Shown here one piece after another: positions 9,686 to 15,797 of a stretch of DNA of 20,230 nt; the first letter of the stretch is position 1, and every line of letters starts with the position of its first letter. Location: positions 1-20,230 of the forward strand of contig CAAETD010000011.1 in assembly GCA_900758885.1 (NCBI GenBank). Reading direction: 5' to 3'. The stretch is from an uncultured Collinsella sp. (GTDB lineage Bacteria; Actinomycetota; Coriobacteriia; Coriobacteriales; Coriobacteriaceae). The notes below the pieces were generated by a model. The model did not search any database and was not told the DNA's origin. It saw nothing but the letters and a program-made list of their open reading frames with translations. A program made the position numbers and the translations under genes.

Positions 9686-9755
9686 GGGTATGTTTTCTCC
9701 TCTCGGATGCCTGATGCAAGTGCGTGCGATGCGCTCGGCGTTTTTGACTTGCATC

Positions 9756-9783
9756 ATTATAGGCAGGTTGCCTTGGTATACAA
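9756..9783 (-). promoter_or_regulatory. thrS promoter
   Basis: On the minus strand TTGTAT (9783-9778), a 16-nt spacer and a perfect TATAAT (9761-9756) lie about 70 nt before the thrS ATG. I see no T-box sequence (no GGGTGGNACCGCG-type element) between this promoter and the gene. Confidence 0.65.
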
Positions 9784-9784
9784 G

Positions 9785-9815
9785 CGCCCGCCGCACCTTA
9801 ATGGCACGGCGGGCG
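9785..9815 (-). terminator. GC-rich hairpin between the zinc-ribbon gene and thrS
   Basis: CGCCCGCCG (9785-9793) pairs with CGGCGGGCG (9807-9815) across a 13-nt loop. It ends just upstream of the thrS -35. On the minus strand the following bases are CTTGTAT, a poor U-tract; on the plus strand they are ATTTTC. It probably ends the zinc-ribbon transcript, but weakly. Confidence 0.5.
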
Positions 9816-9900
9816 ATTTTCTACGCATGCTTCATCGTGTGGGGCGGGGCCGCGGGGCGCGCGGTGCGTGTGGCTTGCGGCCGGCCCGACGATGGATGCG

Positions 9901-10332
9901 TTACTGGATGCGAGTTCGGCAGTAGGGGCAAACCTTCCAGTGCGCATCGAGCGGGCGATGGCAGCTGGGGCACACGTTACGAACCTGAGTGTCGCACACG
10001 GGGCAGACGACAAAGTCCTTCTCGATGGGGGCGCCACACTGCGGGCAGGTGCCGTACTGGGCAAGCTGACGCTCGCGCAGGGCCATGTCCAGCTCCTGCT
10101 CCTCGCGGTCGGCCGCGTAAGAGTGCGGGCGCAGGACCAGGTAGGCTATAAGGCCCACAAACGGGATGAGGGCGATGATGCCCCATGCCACGTAGGCGCT
10201 GGTGCCGCGGCGGCGAGCGTCGATGAACACATAGACGACCGACAGCACGTACAGGGCGATGATAAAGCCCACGAAGGCATAGATGACGCCCATAAGCTGC
10301 GGTGACATGAGCTCGGAGATGTACTTGGACAT
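9901..10332 (-). CDS. Membrane protein with PLDc_N-like helices and double zinc ribbon
   Basis: 143 residues. Two membrane segments (about 12-36 and 46-67) form a PLDc_N-like module: helix, DARRRGTSAYVAWG loop, then IIALIPFVGLIAYLVLRP. A short, charged helical linker (73-92) leads to four Cys pairs at 96/99, 110/113, 121/124 and 135/138 (CPQCG, CPVCD, CPSCH, CPYC), two zinc ribbons in the cytoplasm. There is no phospholipase catalytic HKD motif, so it is not a cardiolipin synthase. The function is unknown; such proteins may bind protein or nucleic acid at the membrane. AAAGG lies eight bases before the ATG. It is read away from the oxidoreductase operon across a repeat-bearing gap. Confidence 0.85.
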   Translation of the reverse strand: MSKYISELMSPQLMGVIYAFVGFIIALYVLSVVYVFIDARRRGTSAYVAWGIIALIPFVGLIAYLVLRPHSYAADREEQELDMALRERQLAQYGTCPQCGAPIEKDFVVCPVCDTQVRNVCPSCHRPLDAHWKVCPYCRTRIQ

Positions 10333-10431
10333 TACGGGTACCTTTCGGATTATTTACAGTTCGGTCAAGTTTACCACGGGGTTTGTTTATATGGGACTAC
10401 GGCTAGGGGCGGGGCTGGCGCGGACACAAAC

Positions 10432-10649
10432 ATCTCAATCTGTAACAGGCGGGAGCGGAATTCGGGTCTAGATGTTACAGATCGAGACGAACGGAGGACC
10501 CTCCAGACTAACGTCTTGATCTGTAACATCTACAACCCAAATCATCAGCTAACTGTTACAGATTGAGACAAATGAAAACGTCCTGGCCGAATGTCTCAAT
10601 CTGTAACAGCTACTCTGCAAAACCAGCCCCAGATGTTACAGATCGAGAC
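10432..10649. repeat. Six alternately inverted 16-bp sites at 39-41-bp spacing (three 57-bp units)
   Basis: The site GTCTYRATCTGTAACA starts at 10432, 10513 and 10593 in the forward direction and at 10473, 10554 and 10634 in reverse. The ten bases ATCTGTAACA are identical in all six. Each forward/reverse pair encloses exactly 25 nt, giving three 57-bp units, and units are separated by 24 and 23 nt. The enclosed and separating sequences are unrelated to each other. No further copy is seen at the next expected positions on either side. It sits in the 486-nt gap between the divergent zinc-ribbon and oxidoreductase genes. It could be a cluster of protein-binding sites, or hairpin repeats of a REP-like family. 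Confidence 0.9.
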
Positions 10650-10667
10650 AAATCTCCGACACGAGGG

Positions 10668-10715
10668 ACGGCAGACGAGGTTGTCGACGTTGCCGGGTCT
10701 CCCCTCGCCTGCCGT
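10668..10715. repeat. GC-rich imperfect inverted repeat
   Basis: ACGGCAGACGAGG (10668-10680) and CCTCGCCTGCCGT (10703-10715) pair at 12 of 13 positions around a 22-nt loop. There is no T-run on either strand, so it is not a typical terminator. It follows the six-site array by 18 nt and is about 100 nt upstream of the oxidoreductase operon. Confidence 0.5.
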
Positions 10716-10786
10716 TGGCGGGTGTTGCGGGGCTGTTCGCCGCATTGCCGCCGCGCTGGGGGTGTCTAAACCGTAGGATAGTCTTA

Positions 10787-10801
10787 TTGACGGCCTGTCA
10801 A
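10787..10801 (+). promoter_or_regulatory. Short palindrome, possible operator of the oxidoreductase operon
   Basis: TTGAC-GGCCT-GTCAA is a palindrome with perfect 5-bp arms, ending 17 nt before the GTG start. Its position, around or just after a likely transcription start, fits a repressor site. No clear -35/-10 pair could be assigned here, so the role is tentative. Confidence 0.3.
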
Positions 10802-10818
10802 CTCGTCTGGGAGGCACT

Positions 10819-12273
10819 GTGACAGAAACGTTTGATATCGCGATTGTCGGCGCCGGCATCACCGGATGCGCCATCGCGCGGCAGCTCGCGCGATTTGACC
10901 TGTCCATTTGCGTGGTCGAGGCGGCTAACGATATCGCGCTGGGCGCATCGAAGGCCAACGGCGGCCTGGTGCACGCCGGCTACGATCCGGCACCGGGAAC
11001 CGTAAAGGCGCAGGTCAACGCCCGTGGTTGCGAGTTGTACGGTACGTGGGCACAGGAACTGGGCTTTCTGTTCTGCCGCACCGGGTCGATGGTGATGGGC
11101 TTTAACGACGAGGACCGCGCACACTTGGAAAAGCTGCGGAGCAACGGCCATGTCAACGGTGTGCCCAAGCTGTCGATCGTCGGACCCGATCGCATCCACG
11201 AATTAGAGCCGCGCGCCAGTGCCGATGCAACGTGCGCGTTGTGGTGCCCCTCGACTGGGTTTGTCGACCCGTTTGAGGTTGCCATCGCCGCGTTGGAGAA
11301 CGCCGTGGCCAACGGGGTGACGTTTATGCGGTCCGCGTCGGTGGAAGCAATTGAAGTCGCGGGCTCGGGCGACGACGCGCACTTTACGCTGGCGACCCCC
11401 GCTGGCAACGTGCGCTGCCGCTACCTGATCAACGCCGCGGGCAACGGCGCCGCCGACATCTCGCATATGGCAGGCGCCGAGGAGTTCCAGATGGTCTGGC
11501 GCCAGGGCAACATCGTGGTGCTTGACAAAGAGCCGCGCACGCTCATGCCGCTCTACCCCGTGCCGACGCCGATATCGAAGGGCGTTATCGTCACGGGCAC
11601 CGTGCACGGCAACACCGTGATCACCGCCACGGCTGCCGTGCGCGAGCCGGGCGACACGCAGACCTATGCGAGCGATGTGAACGCGCTGCTGACCGGCGCG
11701 CGCAAGCTGGTGCCCGATCTGGATACGCGCCGCGTGGTGCGCGCATTTGCCGGCGGGCGTCCGGTCATTCAGGGAACGAATGACTTCTTTATTGGACAGT
11801 CGGCCGTGGTGCCGGGGCTGTTCCAGGCGGCGGGTATTCAGTCGCCGGGTGTGGCAAGCGCGCCAGCCATTGCCGAGCGCATGGAGCACGTGATGCGCGA
11901 GGCGGACGTGGAACTGCACGAGCGGGCGGACTGGAACCCAATTCGCCGCGCGCCGGACGACTTTGACCGCGCACCGCTGGCGCGCAAGGAAGAGCTGATC
12001 GAGTCCGATCCCGCGTGGGGACAGATTGTCTGCCGCTGCGAGACGGTGCCCGAGGCCGAAATCGTGGCCGCGATCCGACGCCAGCCGGGCGCGGTTTCGG
12101 TCGAGGGCGTCAAGCGCCGCTGTCGTGCCGGCATGGGCCGGTGCCAAAGTGGTTTTTGCCAGAGCCGCGTGGTGGCGATCATCGCGCGCGAGCTGGGCTG
12201 CGACCCCAGCGAGGTGCTGCTGGAGGATACCGGATCTTGGTTGGTTGAGGGACCGCTGAAGGGGGTGCGCTAG
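10819..12273 (+). CDS. FAD-dependent oxidoreductase with C-terminal BFD-like [2Fe-2S] domain (anaerobic glycerol-3-phosphate dehydrogenase GlpA-like)
   Basis: 484 residues from a GTG with GGGAGG four bases upstream. A DAO-type FAD fold begins at once with IAIVGAGITGCAIA. GASKANGGLVHAGYDP follows, the region typical of the glycerol-3-phosphate dehydrogenase/2-hydroxyacid oxidase branch, and GRPVIQGTNDFFIG and GIQSPGVASAPAIAE come near the end of the flavin domain. The C-terminus carries Cys405, Cys407, Cys435, Cys442 and Cys447 (CRCETV, RRCRAGMGRCQSGFC), a BFD-like cluster domain as in GlpA. The likely reaction is oxidation of glycerol-3-phosphate to dihydroxyacetone phosphate, with electrons passed to the next two gene products. 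Substrate is inferred: no glycerol kinase or facilitator gene is in the window. It is the first gene of a tight three-gene operon. Confidence 0.85.
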   Translation: MTETFDIAIVGAGITGCAIARQLARFDLSICVVEAANDIALGASKANGGLVHAGYDPAPGTVKAQVNARGCELYGTWAQELGFLFCRTGSMVMGFNDEDRAHLEKLRSNGHVNGVPKLSIVGPDRIHELEPRASADATCALWCPSTGFVDPFEVAIAALENAVANGVTFMRSASVEAIEVAGSGDDAHFTLATPAGNVRCRYLINAAGNGAADISHMAGAEEFQMVWRQGNIVVLDKEPRTLMPLYPVPTPISKGVIVTGTVHGNTVITATAAVREPGDTQTYASDVNALLTGARKLVPDLDTRRVVRAFAGGRPVIQGTNDFFIGQSAVVPGLFQAAGIQSPGVASAPAIAERMEHVMREADVELHERADWNPIRRAPDDFDRAPLARKEELIESDPAWGQIVCRCETVPEAEIVAAIRRQPGAVSVEGVKRRCRAGMGRCQSGFCQSRVVAIIARELGCDPSEVLLEDTGSWLVEGPLKGVR

Positions 12274-12274
12274 G

Positions 12275-13633
12275 ATGGCAACGTTTGATATGCGCGACGA
12301 ACGCGCGGAGGCCGGAGCTGTAGCGTCGGTGTCGACGCAGGCCTTCGACGTGGTCGTCATCGGCGGCGGGCCTGCTGGCATGGCGGCTGCGCTTGCCGCG
12401 CAAAAGGCCGGCGCCCACGTGGCCATCGTGGAGCGCGAGCAGCATCTGGGCGGAATCCTCCGCCAGTGCATCCACCCCGGTTTTGGCCTTTCGCACTTTA
12501 AGCAGGAGCTCACCGGTCCCGAGTACGCGCTGCGCTTTATCGATCAGGTGCACGCAACCGACATTGCGCTGTTCCTGAACAGCATGGTGATTGGGATTGA
12601 TTCAGGCGAGCCTGCGGAAGACACCGCGGTCCATACCGTCACGCTCATGAATCCCTCCGGTATGCTGCAGCTCACCGGGCGCACGGTTGTCCTTGCCATG
12701 GGTTGCCGCGAGCGCACCCGCAGCGAGATCAAGATTCCCGGTAGCCGTCCCGCCGGCGTGTTTACGGCCGGCTTGGCGCAGCGATACATCAATATCGAGA
12801 ACCTCAAACCCGGCTCGCGCGCCGTCATTTTGGGTTCGGGCGATATCGGGCTGATCATGGCACGTCGCTGCACGCTCGAGGGGATTTCGGTCGAGGGCGT
12901 GTACGAGCTCATGCCGTACGCCAACGGTCTGCGCCGCAACGTCAAGAACTGTTTGGACGACTTTGGCATTCCGCTGCACCTGTCCACCACCGTCACACGC
13001 GTGATCGGGCACGACCGCGTGGAGGCCGTCGAAGTAAGCCAGGTCGACGAGCATCTGGCGCCCATTCCGGGGACCGAGCGCATTGTTCCGTGTGACACAC
13101 TGCTGCTTTCGGTAGGCTTGATTCCCGAGAACGAGCTTTCGGTTGCTGCGGGCGTGGAGCTGGACCCCCGCACGCGCGGCGCCGTGGTGGACCAAAGCCT
13201 GCAGACGGGCGTGCCGGGCATCTTTGCCTGTGGAAACGTGCTGCACGTGCACGACCTGGCCGACAACGTGACGACCGAGTCAGAGCGCGCCGGTGTGGCA
13301 GCGGCAGCGTGGGCGTTGGGCGGCGCCGAGGCGTGCGCTGTGGGCACGGGCTGCGAGCTCACCGTCTCCCCTGCCGGCATTGCGGGATACGCGCTGCCGG
13401 GACGCATTACGGCCGTGGCGCTCACCAAGCTCAACTTCCGCGTGCGCCGACCCGTCGACGCCGCCTGCGTGAGGATCTTGGCCGACGGCGAGGAACTGTT
13501 GGCCGGCAAGGTCCGAGCGTTTAAGCCGAGCGTTATGGAAAGCTTCCCACTGCCGGCAAAGGTCATCAAACAAGCGCTCGACCTGGGTGCCAACGAGATT
13601 GTCCTATCCGTCGATCCCGTCGAGGAGGCATAG
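12275..13633 (+). CDS. FAD/NAD(P)-dependent oxidoreductase, partner of the GlpA-like protein
   Basis: 452 residues, beginning one base after the previous stop, with AAGGGGG about nine bases before the ATG. The FAD-binding motif VVVIGGGPAGMAAALAA spans 26-42, and a second dinucleotide fold with VILGSGDIGLIMARR starts near 184. LGGILRQCIHPGFG contains Cys65, a conserved block of this COG0446 subgroup. SLQTGVPGIFACGN is the usual second FAD contact. The C-terminal 90 residues are an extra domain. A 23-residue N-terminal extension precedes the FAD fold. In related anaerobes this protein is always seen with a GlpA-like and a DUF1667 protein. It probably receives electrons from the former and reduces NAD or another carrier, a role comparable to GlpB, though it is not close to GlpB in sequence. 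Confidence 0.85.
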   Translation: MATFDMRDERAEAGAVASVSTQAFDVVVIGGGPAGMAAALAAQKAGAHVAIVEREQHLGGILRQCIHPGFGLSHFKQELTGPEYALRFIDQVHATDIALFLNSMVIGIDSGEPAEDTAVHTVTLMNPSGMLQLTGRTVVLAMGCRERTRSEIKIPGSRPAGVFTAGLAQRYINIENLKPGSRAVILGSGDIGLIMARRCTLEGISVEGVYELMPYANGLRRNVKNCLDDFGIPLHLSTTVTRVIGHDRVEAVEVSQVDEHLAPIPGTERIVPCDTLLLSVGLIPENELSVAAGVELDPRTRGAVVDQSLQTGVPGIFACGNVLHVHDLADNVTTESERAGVAAAAWALGGAEACAVGTGCELTVSPAGIAGYALPGRITAVALTKLNFRVRRPVDAACVRILADGEELLAGKVRAFKPSVMESFPLPAKVIKQALDLGANEIVLSVDPVEEA

Positions 13634-13636
13634 CTC

Positions 13637-14035
13637 ATGAGCACGAATGCGACCGAGACGCTGCAGTTCAACTGCACCACCTGCCCATCCGAATGCCTCC
13701 TGACCGTAGAGGTAGAGCGTGACGCAGACGGCGCCGTGGTAGAAGTGCGCTCCGTAACCGGCAACAACTGCCCACGCGGCGATAAGTTCGCACATCAGGA
13801 GCTCACCTGCCCCATGCGCGTGCTCACCACCACCGTGGCCGTATCCGGAGGCGACGAGGCGCTGCTGCCCGTGCGCACGGCTGAGGCCATCCCGCTCGGA
13901 CTCCACGCCCAGGCGATGGACCTCATCCGCGGCCTAGTCGTCAACGCCCCCATCCGCATGGGCGACGTCGTGTTAGAGAACCTCCTAGACACCAACATCA
14001 ACCTAATCGCCAGCATGGACGTCAACCAAGACTAA
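13637..14035 (+). CDS. DUF1667 domain-containing Cys-rich protein
   Basis: 132 residues with GAGGAGG eight bases before the ATG, the ribosome site lying inside the last codons of the preceding gene. It contains CTTCPSEC (Cys13, 16, 20), CPRG (Cys45) and CP (Cys58), the pattern of the DUF1667/COG3862 family and probably a metal or Fe-S site. The family nearly always follows a GlpA-like and a COG0446 oxidoreductase, so a small electron-transfer or assembly subunit of that complex is the reasonable reading. The biochemical role is not established as far as I know. Codon use is like its neighbours. Confidence 0.85.
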   Translation: MSTNATETLQFNCTTCPSECLLTVEVERDADGAVVEVRSVTGNNCPRGDKFAHQELTCPMRVLTTTVAVSGGDEALLPVRTAEAIPLGLHAQAMDLIRGLVVNAPIRMGDVVLENLLDTNINLIASMDVNQD

Positions 14036-14068
14036 GTAGCTAATCTAGCACGGGGCTCTTTTAGCTAC
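14036..14068 (+). terminator. Weak hairpin just after the oxidoreductase operon
   Basis: GTAGCTAA (14036-14043), starting at the base after the stop codon, pairs with TTAGCTAC (14061-14068) around a 17-nt loop containing CGGGGCTCTT. No T-run follows, so termination activity is doubtful. The AGCTAAAAGAGCCCCGT on its minus strand resembles AGCTAAAAAAGCCCCGT at 15681-15697. Confidence 0.35.
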
Positions 14069-14095
14069 CCCGCCACCCACCCGGTCCTCCTCCGC

Positions 14096-14162
14096 AGTTG
14101 CGGTGAAATACGGACTGTTTTATGGCTTCAGGCCGCTAAACAGTCCGTATTTCACCGCAACT
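14096..14162. repeat. 67-bp palindromic element, copy A
   Basis: Two 25-bp arms (14096-14120 and 14138-14162) are perfect inverted copies, beginning AGTTGCGGTGAAAT and enclosing a 17-nt loop with GGCTTCAGGC. It lies 60 nt after the DUF1667 gene. Copies B and C have the same total length and ends. Confidence 0.9.
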
Positions 14163-14192
14163 TATGAGGGCGCGCTGGAATGCTAAGGAGTG

Positions 14193-14241
14193 TCCCAAGG
14201 TGCCGGCATAAAAGGAACGTCCCTATGTGCCGGGCTTGGGA
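14193..14241 (+). other. Imperfect hairpin upstream of the M24 peptidase gene
   Basis: TCCCAAG pairs with CTTGGGA, and inside it CCGGCA/TGCCGG continues with a small bulge. The loop contains GGAACGTCC. It ends 33 nt before the peptidase start and 20 nt before its AAAGGA ribosome site. It may be a leader structure or a decayed dispersed repeat. No promoter could be assigned with confidence. Confidence 0.4.
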
Positions 14242-14274
14242 TACCATGGTGGCACCCTAGCGAAAGGATGTTTC

Positions 14275-15363
14275 ATGGCACATGTCGATGACCAGCGTGT
14301 GGCGCGCGTGCTCGATGCACTCGAGGCTCAGCACCCCGGCGCGCAGCTGCTCGTAAACGACCCATGGTCGATCTATTACCTGACCGGCTTTTATGCCGAT
14401 ATGTTCGAGCGTTTTTGTGGCGTGCTGCTCGCGCGCAATGCCGAGCCGGTAATCCTAGTCAACGCTCTACACCAGCTGCCGGAATACGACAATGCCCGCG
14501 TCGCCTACCACACCGATACCGACGTCGTAACCGATGCCATCGCGAGTGAGATCGACCCAACCAAGCCACTCGGCATCGACACCGTCATGCGCTCCGGCTT
14601 TTTGATGCCGCTCATGGAGCGCCACGCCGCAAGCGAGTTTTTCCTGGGTGACTTTGCCGTCACCGCCGCGCGCACCCACAAGGATGCCACTGAGCAGGAG
14701 CTTATGCGCATGTCCTCGGCAGCCAACGACGCCGTGATGGCCGACGCGATCAAGCTCGTCCACGAAGGCGTGACGGAACGCGAAATTGCCGACCAGATGC
14801 TCGGCTTGTATCGCAAGCACGGCTGCGAGGGCTTTAGCTTTCCGCCCATCGTGAGCTTTGGCGCCAACGCCGGCGACCCGCACCACGAGCCCGACGACAC
14901 CGTACTCAAGCGTGACGACGTGGTGCTGTTCGACATTGGTGGACGTCGCTGCAACTATTGCTCGGACATGACGCGAACGTTCTTTTGGGGCGAGCCGGAC
15001 GAGGAGACGGCGCGCATCTACGACATCGTGCGCCGTGCCAACGAGGCCGCCGAGGCGCTCATCGCACCGGGCGTGCGCATGTGCGACCTGGACCGCGCCG
15101 CGCGCGACGTGATCGAGGACGCAGGCTACGGGCAGTACTTTACGCACCGCCTTGGCCACTCGATCGGCCTGCAGGACCACGAACCGGGCGACGTCTCGCT
15201 GGTCAACGAGCAGGTCGTAGAGCCAGGCATGACGTTCTCAATCGAACCGGGCATCTACCTCCCCGGCCGCACCGGCGTCCGCATCGAGGACCTAGCCCTG
15301 GTGACCGAGAACGGCGTCGAGATTCTCAACGCCTACCCCCACGACCCAGCCCGTCTAGACTAG
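14275..15363 (+). CDS. M24 family metallopeptidase (Xaa-Pro aminopeptidase/dipeptidase type)
   Basis: 362 residues from the ATG at 14275, supported by AAAGGA and by the start of homology. A creatinase-like N-terminal domain (about 1-125, with NDPWSIYYLTGF) precedes the pita-bread catalytic domain. All five metal ligands are present: Asp220 and Asp231 (FDIGGRRCNYCSDMTRTF), His295 (RLGHSIGLQDHE), Glu324 (FSIEPGIY) and Glu338 (VRIED). The enzyme would use two divalent metals in the cytoplasm to release an N-terminal residue before proline or split Xaa-Pro dipeptides. PepP and PepQ types cannot be separated by eye, though the length favours the short PepQ-like bacterial group. It appears to be monocistronic, flanked by repeat elements on both sides. 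Confidence 0.92.
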   Translation: MAHVDDQRVARVLDALEAQHPGAQLLVNDPWSIYYLTGFYADMFERFCGVLLARNAEPVILVNALHQLPEYDNARVAYHTDTDVVTDAIASEIDPTKPLGIDTVMRSGFLMPLMERHAASEFFLGDFAVTAARTHKDATEQELMRMSSAANDAVMADAIKLVHEGVTEREIADQMLGLYRKHGCEGFSFPPIVSFGANAGDPHHEPDDTVLKRDDVVLFDIGGRRCNYCSDMTRTFFWGEPDEETARIYDIVRRANEAAEALIAPGVRMCDLDRAARDVIEDAGYGQYFTHRLGHSIGLQDHEPGDVSLVNEQVVEPGMTFSIEPGIYLPGRTGVRIEDLALVTENGVEILNAYPHDPARLD

Positions 15364-15387
15364 CCCTTACCCAATAGCCCCTCAATA

Positions 15388-15454
15388 AGTTGCGGTGGAA
15401 TAGTTCCCAGATTGGCCCACAGAGGCATAATCCAGGGACTATTTCACCGCAACT
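15388..15454. repeat. 67-bp palindromic element, copy B (divergent interior)
   Basis: Ends AGTTGCGGTGGAATAGT and ACTATTTCACCGCAACT match those of copies A and C, and the length is again 67 bp. The interior differs completely. Pairing is largely kept to about 26 bp, partly through G-T pairs. It starts 24 nt after the peptidase stop and may act as its 3' hairpin, though no T-run follows. Confidence 0.85.
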
Positions 15455-15495
15455 ACCATGGGTCCAAGTCGACCAATTTGACAGTCTAGAGATGC

Positions 15496-15654
15496 GCCAC
15501 GAAAAAGGGTTATCTACTACGTTTACCCGCACGGGTCGACCACACCCGCGTTTTCGCAAAACTGGCAAGCCTTCTACCTGCGGTTTTAATTTCGCGATTC
15601 TCGCTATGGTCAAGGGTTACCGGTCAAACGTAGTAAATAGGCCCATTTCGTGGC
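15496..15654. repeat. 159-bp element with 34-bp imperfect terminal inverted repeats
   Basis: The left arm 15496-15529 and right arm 15621-15654 match at 27 of 34 positions when one is inverted. Shared blocks are GCCACGAAA at the outer end and TACTACGTTT inside. The 91-nt centre contains a small GTTTT/AAAAC stem and no credible gene. No clear target-site duplication is seen. It could be a MITE-like non-autonomous element or a larger hairpin repeat. Confidence 0.65.
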
Positions 15655-15659
15655 AAGCG

Positions 15660-15709
15660 AGTCAACTCGGGGCACAGGGCAGCTAAAAAAGCCCCGTCCC
15701 AAATTGACT
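15660..15709. repeat. Inverted repeat between the 159-bp element and element C
   Basis: AGTCAA (15660) pairs with TTGACT (ending 15709), and inside it CGGGGC (15668-15673) pairs with GCCCCG (15691-15696). On the minus strand a run of six T lies inside the loop directly after CGGGGC rather than after the full stem. It may be a remnant of a folC terminator, but it does not have a functional terminator layout. Confidence 0.4.
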
Positions 15710-15716
15710 GCTTTTG

Positions 15717-15783
15717 AGTTGCGGTGATATACGGACTGTTTGAGGCTTCTGGCTTGTAAAACAGTCCGCATTTCACCGCAACT
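15717..15783. repeat. 67-bp palindromic element, copy C
   Basis: Arms 15717-15741 and 15759-15783 pair at 23 of 25 positions. Arm and loop sequence (GGCTTCTGGC) are close to copy A, and length is identical. It lies 14 nt after the folC stop codon on the minus strand, the third copy placed in a gene's 3' flank. Confidence 0.9.
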
Positions 15784-15797
15784 GCTGAGGGGATGGG

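Noticed and set aside
9686..9900. T-box leader for thrS, and the same for valS at 20118-20230
   Set aside because: No T-box core sequence, specifier loop or antiterminator was found. The thrS leader after the promoter is only about 65 nt.
9901..10332. Cardiolipin synthase fragment
   Set aside because: It has the PLDc_N-like helices but no HKD catalytic motif, and the rest of the protein is a complete double zinc ribbon.
10432..10649. CRISPR array, because of short repeats with unique 23-25-nt spacers
   Set aside because: The repeats alternate in orientation, are only 16 bp, number six, and no cas gene is nearby. Real CRISPR repeats are direct.
15326..15686. Small open frames on both strands in the peptidase-folC gap
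   Set aside because: They run across palindromic repeat elements, lack ribosome sites and show no recognisable protein pattern.
15660..15709. Terminator of folC or of the peptidase gene
   Set aside because: The six-T run lies in the loop after the first CGGGGC, not after the closed stem, on the minus strand, and the plus strand has no T-run after it.
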